From contig CALVDM010000019.1 in the NCBI GenBank assembly GCA_944326335.1, forward strand, positions 1 to 45,447: a stretch of 45,447 nt of DNA, read 5' to 3'. Below the pieces are notes generated by a model. It was not told the DNA's origin. It saw nothing but the letters and a program-made list of their open reading frames with translations, and searched no databases. Position 1 is the first letter of the stretch. Each line of letters opens with the position of its first letter. Below are positions 1 through 8,632 of this stretch, one piece after another. The translations under genes and the position numbers were made by a program. The DNA comes from an uncultured Bacteroidales bacterium (GTDB lineage Bacteria > Bacteroidota > Bacteroidia > Bacteroidales > UBA932).

Positions 1-1
1 C

Positions 2-2512
2 ATAGCCTCGATTGAAGTCCTCAAGGATGCGTCTTCGACCGCAATCTACGGCAACAGGGGCGCAAACGGAGTCATAATGATCACCACCAAGAAAGGCCGC
101 GGCTCCTCAGGGCGCATCCAGTACAACGGATATGTGAGCATGCAGATGCTTCCGCGCAAGCTCGACATGCTCGATTTCAGGGGCTATGCCTCGATGATGA
201 ACGAGCTCAACCCGTCCTACCAGCTTTTCTCGGATGCCGACGGGAATCTCAGGAATTTCGATTTCGACAGGATAGAGAGCATAGACTGGCAGGACAGGCT
301 CTACAGGACAGGATTCATCCACAACCACAACCTGTCCATCCAGAACTCCACCGACAAGACCAATTTCATGATAAGCGCATCGTTCATGCAGAACGAGTCC
401 ATAATCATCGACACGGACTGGAAGAAGTTCACTGCAAAGGCGAACATAGACCACCGTTTCACGGACAGGTTCAGGCTCGGCGTGGACATATATTACAGCC
501 GCATACAGGATGACGGGGTGCCTACTTCCGGGGGCGAGGGTACGGCTATAGGCACTGTCATGAGCGCGCTGGTGTCCCAGCCGTTCGACCTCACGGACCC
601 GGACACCCAGGCCTATTTCAGGAGGGCTGGCGTGCAGCAGTATCAGATAGACCAGTTCAACACCGCCAACAAGCAGAATCCGGTGGTGATGGCGAACGAC
701 ATAGACATGTTGAAGATACTGAACCGCACCATAGTGAATGCCTACATGGAGTACGATATCCTCAAGGACCTCAGGGTGAGGGTGACCGGCGGCATCGACA
801 ACTACTCTCTCGAAGACAAGCAGTTCTATCCGTCGACCACGCCTCGCGGCTATCTCTACAGCGGACAGGCCTGCATGGCCGGCATATCCACATTCGGATG
901 GCTGAACGAGAACACTGTCACATGGACTCCTGTATTCGGAAAACACAAGCTGAATGTCATGGCAGGCATCACCGAGCAGGGAAGCCGTTACTACTACACC
1001 TCGACCGACGCTTCTTCATTCGAGAACGAGACCCTCGGGTTCAACAACCTGCAGATGGCAACCGACTTCAATTCCTTCTCGAACACCAGCACCACTGCAA
1101 TGCTCTCTTTCGTGTTCCGTACCCATTATTCATACGATGACAGGTATATCGGGACCTTCACATTCAGGAGGGACGGCACATCGGCATTCGTGAAGAACAA
1201 GTGGGGTTCGTTCTATTCCGGTGCAGTCGCGTGGAATGCAAAGGAAGAGGAATTTCTGAAATATGTGCAGCCTGTAAGCACACTCCGACTGAGGCTTTCC
1301 ATCGGCGAGGTAGGAAACTCCAGCGTGCCTACCACAGGGTCTTTCGCGCAGCTGTACAACACCAATACGGCCTTCGGCACCGATCTGGCTGTCGGCCAGT
1401 CTCCTGTCACCCTTGCCAATGAGGACCTCACATGGGAGAAGACGCTCGAATACAATCTCGGACTGGAACTCGGATTCTTCAACGAGCGGCTTCATTTCGA
1501 CCTCGACCTTTACCATAAGACCACGCGCGACCTGCTTCTCGAAGCTCCGGTACTCAACATCTCGGGATATACAAAGGCATGGCAGAATATAGGAAGCATC
1601 AGGAACATGGGTGCCGAGCTGTCCATGTCGGCAGTGCTCATAGACAGGCATGATTTCTCGTGGTCCATGAACGCGAACATGACGCGCAATGTCTCCAGGA
1701 TTCTGAAACTCGGACAGAACGGGGCTCCGATATATCTCGGAATCACCTGTCTGAACGGGCAGAACGCCGTGATTCTCCGCGAGGGAGGCAGTGTGGGAGA
1801 ACTGTTCGGCTACCGTGCGACAGGACTGTATCAGCTGGACGAGTTCAACACCGCACCGAGCATTTCGGAGCCCGGAGAGGTGGTCTATACGCTTAAGCCG
1901 GGGATTGCCGGACAGGGAGGGGAACAGCCGGGTTCACTCAAGCTCCTGGACAAGGATGGCAGCGGGACAATCGACGACGAGGACAGGGAAGTGATAGGGA
2001 ATTTCCTCCCGGACTTCTACGGAGCCTTCTCCACCACGTTCGACTACAAGTCGTTCAACCTGTACCTCGGATTCCAGTATTCCATAGGAAACGACCTGTA
2101 CAACGCCAATCACACCATGATTGCGGCATACGCGGGGACCGCCGACAACCAGCTTTCCACATGGAACGACAGATGGACCCTGGACAACCAGTCTTCCCCG
2201 TACTATGCCCGGATACCTGACGGTCTCGTGTCGTCGGCCTTCGTGGAAGATGCTTCATTCCTGCGTTTCGCTACGGCAAGGCTCACATACACCCTTCCGC
2301 AAAGGCTCCTGCGCCGTACCAGACATCTTGAATCATGCCGGTTCTACATTTCGGCCGACAATATCTACGTGTTCACCGGATATTCAGGCTATGACCCCGA
2401 AGTCGGCATCAGCCAGAACTCTGCAGCGGCGATATTGTCCCAGGGCTTCGACTATGGCAACTTCCCGAAGGCAAGGACATTCACCTTCGGCGTGAACCTT
2501 TCTTTCAAATAG
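2..2512 (+). CDS. SusC/RagA-family TonB-dependent outer-membrane transporter (5' partial)
   Basis: Outer-membrane beta-barrel that imports oligosaccharides with a SusD lid, powered by TonB. The reading frame is open from base 2, so the start, signal peptide and most of the plug lie outside the window. The first visible residues read IEVLKDASSTAIYGNRGANG, the hallmark end of the SusC plug domain, followed by VIMITTKKG. The remainder is barrel, ending in the aromatic-rich strand FGVNLSFK expected for recognition by the BAM machinery. A calcium-loop-like stretch DKDGSGTIDDEDR lies near residue 660 of the visible part, as is common in SusC proteins. The stop TAG overlaps the AGGAGG that serves the next gene, susD, so the two are co-transcribed. 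Family assignment is certain. The substrate is inferred only from the neighbouring GH110 gene. Confidence 0.96.
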   Translation: MASIEVLKDASSTAIYGNRGANGVIMITTKKGRGSSGRIQYNGYVSMQMLPRKLDMLDFRGYASMMNELNPSYQLFSDADGNLRNFDFDRIESIDWQDRLYRTGFIHNHNLSIQNSTDKTNFMISASFMQNESIIIDTDWKKFTAKANIDHRFTDRFRLGVDIYYSRIQDDGVPTSGGEGTAIGTVMSALVSQPFDLTDPDTQAYFRRAGVQQYQIDQFNTANKQNPVVMANDIDMLKILNRTIVNAYMEYDILKDLRVRVTGGIDNYSLEDKQFYPSTTPRGYLYSGQACMAGISTFGWLNENTVTWTPVFGKHKLNVMAGITEQGSRYYYTSTDASSFENETLGFNNLQMATDFNSFSNTSTTAMLSFVFRTHYSYDDRYIGTFTFRRDGTSAFVKNKWGSFYSGAVAWNAKEEEFLKYVQPVSTLRLRLSIGEVGNSSVPTTGSFAQLYNTNTAFGTDLAVGQSPVTLANEDLTWEKTLEYNLGLELGFFNERLHFDLDLYHKTTRDLLLEAPVLNISGYTKAWQNIGSIRNMGAELSMSAVLIDRHDFSWSMNANMTRNVSRILKLGQNGAPIYLGITCLNGQNAVILREGGSVGELFGYRATGLYQLDEFNTAPSISEPGEVVYTLKPGIAGQGGEQPGSLKLLDKDGSGTIDDEDREVIGNFLPDFYGAFSTTFDYKSFNLYLGFQYSIGNDLYNANHTMIAAYAGTADNQLSTWNDRWTLDNQSSPYYARIPDGLVSSAFVEDASFLRFATARLTYTLPQRLLRRTRHLESCRFYISADNIYVFTGYSGYDPEVGISQNSAAAILSQGFDYGNFPKARTFTFGVNLSFK

Positions 2513-2523
2513 GAGGACGACAG

Positions 2524-4104
2524 ATGAAAAAAGCATGTTTGATATTGATTCCGCTTCTTATGCAGGTCTCCGCGTGCGATTTCCTGGAGACAAAGGTGGA
2601 GAGCAACATCACCACCCGGAACTTCTTCCGGACCACAGCGGATTTCGACATGGCCCTGACGGGAATCTACTACACATTCACCTCGGTGGAATGGGACAAC
2701 CAGCACCGCTACGGTAACTACTTCACGGGCTTCATGTACTGGGGAAGGATAGGCACCGACGAGGCATACATCCTTAACGGGAACAACGGGGAGGAGATGA
2801 TAGGCTATTACACCTACACCCCGGAACATCTCTTCGTGGAGAAGGTCTGGTTCATGCAGTACCTCGGCATACAGAGGGCGAACGTCGTCCTGAACAGGCT
2901 TGCCCTGTATGACGGGGACGCCATATCGGAGGAGGACAGGAACAGGATAGCGGGGGAGGCGTATTTCCTGCGCGGATGGTTCTATTTCCAGCTCGCCCGT
3001 TATTTCGGGGAAGTGCCGCTTGTGCTCACGGAGACCACCGATATCGATGACATGGACACGCGCAAGGCTTCCCTTGCCGAGGTGTATGACAGGGTGATAA
3101 AGGACTATGAGGAAGCCGAGCGGCTCCTTCCGGAGACAAACACCGTGGGACATGCCTACCGGGATGCGGCCACGGCATTGAAGGCCAGGGCATATCTGCA
3201 GATGTCCGGGGAGCCTCTCAATGACAGGTCTGCCGCTTCACTTGCCGCACAGGCATGCCGCACTGTCATAAACGGCGGCCGTTTCTCCCTCGTGGAGGAT
3301 TATTTCTCGCAGTTCGACGGGCGTCATGAGCATAACAGCGAGTATATCTTCGACGTGGAGTTCGACAATTCACACAGCAATTCCCTCTATGGAGGACAGG
3401 TCGGCACCACCGACGGCATCCCTCATCCCGACCAGATATACTGGACTCAGGTGAGGGCATTCCCGGAGATGTACGGTAAATTCGAGGATAATGACCTCAG
3501 GCGCGGCTCTGTGAACCATGGCGGCCAGGTGCTGCAGAATCCGCAGACCGGCAGGATGGAGCTTGTCTATGACGGACAATACGAGAATGACTACTGGATA
3601 TACAAGTTCCGCCATGCACTTGAGAGTGCGGACAGGGGAACAGGATGGGCCAACTGGTGCAACAACATCAATTTTCCGATAATCCGCTATGCCGATGTGC
3701 TGCTGATGCTTGCAGAGGCCGAGTGGAGAGACAAGGGGGCTCCGTCAGCGGAAGCCATAGAGTATGTGAACATGGTGCGCCGCAGAGGTTATGGCGTCGA
3801 CATCTATACTCCTGACGCCGCGGTGGACTATGATCTTGCGGACGAGCCTTTCGAGGACTTCATCCTCGACGAGCGCAGCCGGGAACTCTGCTTCGAGGGA
3901 CACCGGTGGGCGGATCTTGTCCGTTTCGGGAAACTTCAGGAGGCCTACCGTTCTGTCGGGAAATCCGACCCGGACTGGCTCCCCGGACAGTATATCGAGA
4001 TGGTGATAAACAATTGCCAGGAGAAGCACAGCATATTCCCGATTCCGCAGTCGGTGATAGACTCTTCCAATGGTTCAATAACACAGAATCCGTTATGGGA
4101 CTGA
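2524..4104 (+). CDS. RagB/SusD-family glycan-binding surface lipoprotein
   Basis: Surface lipoprotein of 526 residues that caps the SusC barrel and captures glycan. The signal peptide ends in the lipobox VSAC, with the acylated Cys at residue 18 followed by DFLE, the usual SusD beginning. TPR-like helices follow (for example AGEAYFLRGWFYFQLARYFG). The C-terminal part contains LLMLAEAEWRDKG and the typical FDLVRF-like signature, here WADLVRFGK, and the protein ends in IFPIPQSVID...ITQNPLWD, a classic SusD terminus. The start is supported by an AGGAGG about 8 bases upstream, which overlaps the stop of susC. The 3' end overlaps the next gene by 10 bases. The binding specificity cannot be read from sequence. 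Confidence 0.96.
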   Translation: MKKACLILIPLLMQVSACDFLETKVESNITTRNFFRTTADFDMALTGIYYTFTSVEWDNQHRYGNYFTGFMYWGRIGTDEAYILNGNNGEEMIGYYTYTPEHLFVEKVWFMQYLGIQRANVVLNRLALYDGDAISEEDRNRIAGEAYFLRGWFYFQLARYFGEVPLVLTETTDIDDMDTRKASLAEVYDRVIKDYEEAERLLPETNTVGHAYRDAATALKARAYLQMSGEPLNDRSAASLAAQACRTVINGGRFSLVEDYFSQFDGRHEHNSEYIFDVEFDNSHSNSLYGGQVGTTDGIPHPDQIYWTQVRAFPEMYGKFEDNDLRRGSVNHGGQVLQNPQTGRMELVYDGQYENDYWIYKFRHALESADRGTGWANWCNNINFPIIRYADVLLMLAEAEWRDKGAPSAEAIEYVNMVRRRGYGVDIYTPDAAVDYDLADEPFEDFILDERSRELCFEGHRWADLVRFGKLQEAYRSVGKSDPDWLPGQYIEMVINNCQEKHSIFPIPQSVIDSSNGSITQNPLWD

Positions 4105-5237
4105 CACCCCGGATATCGTTTCTGCTCCTTGCGTCAGGTCTTGCAGCAGCCGTATGTGCCTGCAGCAAGGTCTGGGTTCCGGTGTCTGACAGCGGATACG
4201 GCGACACCTCCGTGCCTCTCCCCGGAGAGGACGAGGTATGGACAGATGTCACCGGCAATGTGGCGGTTGGCCGGACCAGGGTCGTCGGGCAGACTTCAGA
4301 GACATTCATGCGCGGATACTGGCCGGACGGCAAGCTCATACCGGTGAAGAAGGGAGACGTGTGGCAGCTGTTCTGGTGTGAATCCACCGATGCCATGACT
4401 GTGGCTTCCACCCCGTACCCCGAAGACCATATTCCAGGCCTTGTCTCCGGGAGCGAAGTGTGGGGAAAGGGATTTGCAGAAGGTGTGACAGACGGGTTCA
4501 ACGACGGAGGTTCGTGGTTCATCGCCATATATCCGCTGGACACTTCAGGCAATTATGTGGGCTTCTTCCACGCGGAAAGCCACTGGGATGACAGCGGCAC
4601 GGCACACAAGTCCATAGGTGTCGTCTATTCCGGAGACTACGGGCAGACATGGCATGGCCACGAGCCTGTAATCACGGACAAGTCCCCGAAGCCGGAAACT
4701 CCTGCATGGACCGGTCTCGGAGACGGCTGCGTCATCTGGGACGAAGCCTCCTCGATGTACATCTGCTACTATCAGGGCAGGATTTCTTCCGGGGCCAATG
4801 CAATCTGCATGGCAGCCTCCACCGACAGGAACGGCAGATCCGGCACATGGCTGAAATGGGACGGGAGCGGTTTCACTATCCCTGCATACGACAAGTCCAC
4901 TGGGCTCGGCGGGGAGAACATACCTGTCGCAGGGCTTCTGTCCGTGCCGGGGGCCAATCCTTCGGTGATGTGGAATACTTTTCTCGGGAAGTGGGTCATG
5001 GTCTATGCCTCGTGGGGCAAGCAGGTGTACATGTCTTTCAGCGACGATGCGCTCACATGGAGCACTCCGGAGCTGATAACCGGGAGCAAGGATGCCCCGG
5101 CATGCTATCCCAACCTCATAAGCGGGGACGGCGACCTTGAGGGCGGGGAGACCGTGACCATGTACTGGTCCCATAATCAGGACGGGCTCACGGGGATAAG
5201 AGAGATGGCATACGCAAAAATCAGATTCAAGAAATGA
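4095..5237 (+). CDS. Lipoprotein with sialidase-like (Asp-box) beta-propeller
   Basis: Predicted lipoprotein of 380 residues. I chose the ATG at 4095, inside the end of susD, because it gives a clean signal peptide (hydrophobic stretch residues 8-20, then VCACSK with Cys21/Cys23). The longer open frame upstream only shadows susD. An Asp-box of the form SxDxGxTW is seen at residues 179-186 (SGDYGQTW), and a degenerate second one (SFSDDALTW) lies near residue 320. This is the signature of sialidase-like beta-propellers and of several glycan-binding or glycosidase families. No full catalytic set of a GH33 sialidase (RIP motif, arginine triad) was recognised. It may be a surface glycan-binding protein or a glycosidase of uncertain family. 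Overlaps on both sides (10 bases with susD, 4 with the GH110 gene) show translational coupling within the locus. Confidence 0.7.
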   Translation: MGLTPRISFLLLASGLAAAVCACSKVWVPVSDSGYGDTSVPLPGEDEVWTDVTGNVAVGRTRVVGQTSETFMRGYWPDGKLIPVKKGDVWQLFWCESTDAMTVASTPYPEDHIPGLVSGSEVWGKGFAEGVTDGFNDGGSWFIAIYPLDTSGNYVGFFHAESHWDDSGTAHKSIGVVYSGDYGQTWHGHEPVITDKSPKPETPAWTGLGDGCVIWDEASSMYICYYQGRISSGANAICMAASTDRNGRSGTWLKWDGSGFTIPAYDKSTGLGGENIPVAGLLSVPGANPSVMWNTFLGKWVMVYASWGKQVYMSFSDDALTWSTPELITGSKDAPACYPNLISGDGDLEGGETVTMYWSHNQDGLTGIREMAYAKIRFKK

Positions 5238-7087
5238 AAAATACCATATTCCGTACAGCATTCCTGCTTCTGCCTCTGGTCATGCAGGTCTCATGCGGGC
5301 CGAGGACGGTCCGTATAGAGTATGACGCGTCCGTAAAGGACTACACTCCCGTGGTGAGGGAGATTCTCGAGGACAATCCTGACGGGAATGTCGTGCTGCA
5401 TTTCCCGGAGGGGAAATACGAGTTCTTCCCCGAGTCCGCCTGCACGGAATACCTCAGCATGTCGAACAACGACAGCGGGGACCGCAAGGTGGCATTCCTT
5501 ATCAAGGACATGAAGAATGTCTCTGTGGAATGTGACGGCGCCGAGTTCCTTTTCCACGGGGCGATGGTCCCGTTCGCGGTAAAGGACTCGGAGAACGTGA
5601 GGCTCTGCGGTTTTTCGATAGACTACGATTATCCGTGGACATTCGAGGGAGAGGTCATAGCGAACGACCCTCGGAACAGGACTTTCACTGTGAAGGTGTT
5701 TCCTGACAACAGGTACCGGATTGAGGACGGAAGGCTTTTCTTCGGAGGCTACGACTGGGAATACCCTCTTGCAGAGAACATTGTCTTCGATCCGCAGACC
5801 CGCAGGCCTCTTTACAATACGGCAATTTATGAACATCGCCATTGGGCAGGAGAGCTGAAGGCGAGGGAGATTTCGGAGGGGATTGTGGAATTTTCGGATT
5901 TCCTTGCCGTGGATGTGCCCCCTGTCGGCAGCATCTACGATGACAAGGGCCCTATGGAACTGAACCGGTCATGTCCGGGCTTCGCCATCCTCGGAAGCAG
6001 AGATGTCGAAGTCTCGGATGTCCACGTTTACAGGGCCGGTGCCATGGCTCTGATTGCCGAGTTTTCAGAGGACATAAAGGTATCCGGAGTCTCCACTGCT
6101 GCAAGGCCAGGTTCCAGGCGGATGATAACAATCTCTGCGGATGCCACGCATTTCGTGGACTGCAAGGGGACAGTCATTCTCGAGGACTGCGTGTTCGAGA
6201 GCATGCTCGACGACGCGACAAACATACACGGAGTGTATATGAAACTCGATTCCCTTGTGTCAGGTACGGTCTTCAGGGCATCTTTCGGGCATTTCCAGCA
6301 GGAAGGCAATCATTTTGCCGATGAAGGGGACATGCTCCGCTTCATAGACAGGAAGACCATGCGTCCCGTGGGCGAATCCACGCTGGAAAGCCTGCGGCGC
6401 ATCGGACGCAACTGCTACGAGATGGAGACGGGGTTCGACCTTTCCGCATGCGCAGATGTCTCTTCCCTTGCAGTGGAGAATGTCTCGAGAGGATGCTCGG
6501 TGATAATCAGGAATTGTACCGTGCGCTACAACCGGGCAAGAAGCCTCCTCCTCTCCACACCTGGAGACGTGCTTGTCGAGAACTGCGATTTCAGCTCCAT
6601 GATGGCCGGCATAAGGATATGCGGGGATGCGAATTACTGGTATGAGTCAGGGAACACGAGGAACATCGTGATAAGAGACAACACGTTCACCGACGGCGGT
6701 CTCGGAGGCGGCCATCCCCAGGCCATTCTCCAGATAGATCCGATTATCCCGCAGGAGTCGCGGGGGAACGACTTCTTCTATCACGGCAATGTGGTTTTCT
6801 CGGGAAACACCGTCAGGACCTTCGACACCCAGGTAATCTACGGCCTGAGTGTGGAGAATCTCGAGATTTCGGACAACGTGTTCATCGACAGCAGGTCTCA
6901 CGAGCCGATATTCCCCGGTCTGTCGGTAATAGATGTGCAGCATTGCGGGAATGTGGACATACACGGGAACGACTTCTCCCGCTGGAAGGAAGACGCCACA
7001 ATCAGTGTCCACGACTGCGTCGATGTCTCGAACTGCTCGGACCTTCCTGTAGTGGACAACCCCAATCCGTTCTTCTACGGCAGCTGA
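5234..7087 (+). CDS. GH110 family alpha-1,3-galactosidase, lipoprotein
   Basis: 617-residue right-handed beta-helix enzyme of glycoside hydrolase family 110, whose members release terminal alpha-1,3-linked galactose (blood-group B, linear alpha-Gal, some algal galactans). Recognisable family features are VVLHFPEGKYEF near residue 53, the SNNDSGDRKVAFLIKDMKNV block at 77-96, SADATHF at 301-307 and MLDDATNIHGVY at 324-335. The acidic residues D303, D326 and D327 lie in the region where the family has its catalytic acids. The later part has repeated NxI-xNNTF-like coils typical of beta-helices. The signal peptide ends MQVSC with the lipid Cys at residue 21, so it is probably membrane anchored. 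The start ATG overlaps the stop of the preceding gene (ATGA). It is the last gene of the locus in this window. Subfamily A or B, and so the exact linkage context, is not decidable here. Confidence 0.9.
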   Translation: MKNTIFRTAFLLLPLVMQVSCGPRTVRIEYDASVKDYTPVVREILEDNPDGNVVLHFPEGKYEFFPESACTEYLSMSNNDSGDRKVAFLIKDMKNVSVECDGAEFLFHGAMVPFAVKDSENVRLCGFSIDYDYPWTFEGEVIANDPRNRTFTVKVFPDNRYRIEDGRLFFGGYDWEYPLAENIVFDPQTRRPLYNTAIYEHRHWAGELKAREISEGIVEFSDFLAVDVPPVGSIYDDKGPMELNRSCPGFAILGSRDVEVSDVHVYRAGAMALIAEFSEDIKVSGVSTAARPGSRRMITISADATHFVDCKGTVILEDCVFESMLDDATNIHGVYMKLDSLVSGTVFRASFGHFQQEGNHFADEGDMLRFIDRKTMRPVGESTLESLRRIGRNCYEMETGFDLSACADVSSLAVENVSRGCSVIIRNCTVRYNRARSLLLSTPGDVLVENCDFSSMMAGIRICGDANYWYESGNTRNIVIRDNTFTDGGLGGGHPQAILQIDPIIPQESRGNDFFYHGNVVFSGNTVRTFDTQVIYGLSVENLEISDNVFIDSRSHEPIFPGLSVIDVQHCGNVDIHGNDFSRWKEDATISVHDCVDVSNCSDLPVVDNPNPFFYGS

Positions 7088-7100
7088 GGTTTTTTCTATG

Positions 7101-7256
7101 AAGAGGGGTGGCCCAAAAGCCCTAACAAGTCCCACAGGGACCGCACCGGGTAGGTGCGAAATCCCCCCTAATAGGGGGTATAGGGGGTTAGGATGGGGTC
7201 AGTCTTTCGCAGAAAGACATTTGAGGGCGACACAAAATTTCTTTTGTGTCACCCTC
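7101..7256 (+). repeat. Dispersed hairpin-rich intergenic element, copy A
   Basis: First of three related intergenic elements (others at 20904-21114 and 36216-36300). It holds, in order: a short stem GTCCC/GGGAC (7129-7133 with 7137-7141); a 6-bp stem CGCACC/GGTGCG (7142-7147 with 7153-7158); CCCCC/GGGGG (7164-7168 with 7174-7178); GTCTTTC/GAAAGAC with loop GCA (7202-7218); and a long hairpin 7223-7256 (15 positions, one C-A mismatch, loop TTTC). It lies between convergent genes, after the GH110 gene and facing the 3' end of the DUF3127 gene. The last hairpin could end transcripts from both sides, although there is no strong T-run after it. Confidence 0.85.
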
Positions 7257-7289
7257 CTCCCGGCTTCTTTCTCCGGCAGTCTTTTCAGG

Positions 7290-7724
7290 TCAGAACGGTA
7301 AATCGTCTTCTACCTGATCAACGCTGCCTTCTGCCACATACCCGTGGTTCGTACTGGCTGCTTCGGCAGGATTCGGCTTGTATGTGTCGCCGGACCCTTC
7401 AACGCCAGTAGGCGCGAAACCAGTGGTGTAGTTCTCCGCAATATGGGATTCCGCCTCAATCTTCCATGCGCGCAGGTCGGTGTACCACCTGTTGTTGTAC
7501 TCCCGGCTGCTGATGTTGAAAGAGACTTTGACCTTGTCCCCGATCTGGTATTTCTCCAGATCCTTGACCTTGTCTGGCCCCCATACGCTGAGGCAGACCT
7601 GCGAAGGGTAGTTGCCCTCCTGGTATTCTATCACGAATTCCTGTTTGGACCAGTCTCCCCTTGCCGATGTCCCGCTCTGTACACCAAGTTTCCTGATGAT
7701 TTTACCTTCAATTTCCAAAGCCAT
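7290..7724 (-). CDS. DUF3127 protein with SSB-like C-terminal tip
   Basis: 144-residue protein of the DUF3127 family, widespread in Bacteroidota and usually predicted to be an OB-fold. The N-terminal 100 residues (MALEIEGKIIRKLGVQSG..., then WSKQEFVIEYQ, GDKVKVSFNISSREY, WYTDLRAWKIE) form the domain. A low-complexity Gly/Ala/Asn-rich linker follows, and the protein ends in EDDLPF. That layout (OB-like domain, flexible linker, acidic tip ending in Pro-Phe) is the layout of single-stranded-DNA-binding protein SSB, whose tip DDDIPF recruits repair proteins. A DNA-binding role is therefore an inference. It sits 8 bases after the FKBP gene, probably in one operon, and recQ is the next gene beyond. 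Confidence 0.85.
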   Translation of the reverse strand: MALEIEGKIIRKLGVQSGTSARGDWSKQEFVIEYQEGNYPSQVCLSVWGPDKVKDLEKYQIGDKVKVSFNISSREYNNRWYTDLRAWKIEAESHIAENYTTGFAPTGVEGSGDTYKPNPAEAASTNHGYVAEGSVDQVEDDLPF

Positions 7725-7732
7725 GGTTTATG

Positions 7733-8518
7733 TTATTTATTGTCTTCGGTTTTCTCTTCTTCAGCGACTTTGCCCACCTTCACGAGCTCCACGTCGAAAA
7801 TAAGGGCCGAATTTGGCTTGATGTCACCTGTTCCGCGGGCGCCGTAACCGAGTTCCGCAGGGATGAAGAGTTTTATCTTGCCGCCTTCACCGATATACTG
7901 GAGACCTTCCGTCCAGCCTTTGATTACGCGGTTCATCATCATCTTCACAGGGTCCTTCTCAGGGTCTGATGCGTCAAATTCGGTATCGTCGATGAGTTTG
8001 CCGGTGTAGTAAACATAGACAGTATCCTTCTCGCCAGGCTTCACTTCATTGCCCGGATTCTCGATTTTGTACTGGAGACCGCTTTCAGTTACGACCACGC
8101 CGTCGTTCTGTGCATTGGCTTTCAGGAATGCCTCGCTCTCGGCCTTGTTGCTCTCGGCCTCGAAGTTGTTCCTTGCGGAGAGGAACTCGTTGAACAGCCT
8201 GTTCATCTCGTCAGGGTTGATGTCGAACTGCTCGTTGAATTCCGGTGTGTTCATCCTGCCGTCGGCATTGATGAAGTCCATCATTCCCTTCTTGATTTTT
8301 GCATAGTCGAGGTCGTTGCCGAAATTGTTCGCCTTGATGAAGTATCCGAAGTTGATACCTACAAGGTAGCTTACGGAGTCGGTGAGTGATGCGCTCGGAA
8401 GAGATACCGTCACCTGCTCCCCATCCTTGTCCACTGTGATGCTTTTTGGCGAGCTTGTGCAACTTGCCATGATTGCTGCGACTACGGCAGCTGCCGAAAT
8501 GAATTTGAGTGTTTTCAT
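7733..8518 (-). CDS. FKBP-type peptidyl-prolyl isomerase lipoprotein (FkpA/Mip-like)
   Basis: 261-residue envelope chaperone that isomerises Xaa-Pro bonds. A signal peptide with the lipobox MASC gives an acylated Cys20. Residues about 40-135 are the helical N-terminal dimerisation domain (SVSYLVGINFGYFIK...), rich in Glu/Lys/Asn. From about 140 to 245 is the FKBP domain: VTESGLQYKIENPG, VYVYYTGKLIDDTEFDAS, VIKGWTEGLQYIGEGGK, FIPAELGYGARG and LIFDVELVKV. These include the Tyr, Phe/Asp, Trp and Ile positions that line the proline pocket. The tail is acidic (EEEKTEDNK). Transcribed leftwards together with the DUF3127 gene and divergent from recQ. A promoter -7 box is annotated at 8591-8598. Confidence 0.93.
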   Translation of the reverse strand: MKTLKFISAAAVVAAIMASCTSSPKSITVDKDGEQVTVSLPSASLTDSVSYLVGINFGYFIKANNFGNDLDYAKIKKGMMDFINADGRMNTPEFNEQFDINPDEMNRLFNEFLSARNNFEAESNKAESEAFLKANAQNDGVVVTESGLQYKIENPGNEVKPGEKDTVYVYYTGKLIDDTEFDASDPEKDPVKMMMNRVIKGWTEGLQYIGEGGKIKLFIPAELGYGARGTGDIKPNSALIFDVELVKVGKVAEEEKTEDNK

Positions 8519-8578
8519 TTTATCTGGAGTTATTTGTTTTTATGTCAAAACCGAAATCATGCAAATATCGTAAAATTA

Positions 8579-8610
8579 TTTGTAATAAGGCAAAATTAAT
8601 TCTAACTTAG
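8579..8610 (+). promoter_or_regulatory. Probable promoter of recQ (TTTG-N20-TAACTTAG)
   Basis: TTTG at 8579-8582, a 20-base spacer and TAACTTAG at 8603-8610 (one mismatch to TAnnTTTG). Transcription would begin near 8617, leaving a leader of about 16 bases before the recQ ATG at 8633. Confidence 0.55.
8591..8598 (-). promoter_or_regulatory. Probable promoter -7 box for the FKBP gene
   Basis: On the minus strand this reads TAATTTTG, an exact match to the Bacteroides -7 consensus TAnnTTTG. No TTTG is found at the expected -33 distance. It lies inside the recQ promoter on the other strand, so the two divergent promoters overlap. Confidence 0.5.
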
Positions 8611-8632
8611 TAAAGATTAATTCTGCGAAACT

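Noticed and set aside
7098-7301. 67-codon + strand frame after the GH110 gene
   Set aside because: It lies across the hairpins of repeat copy A and continues antisense into the DUF3127 gene. The structure explains the sequence better than coding does.
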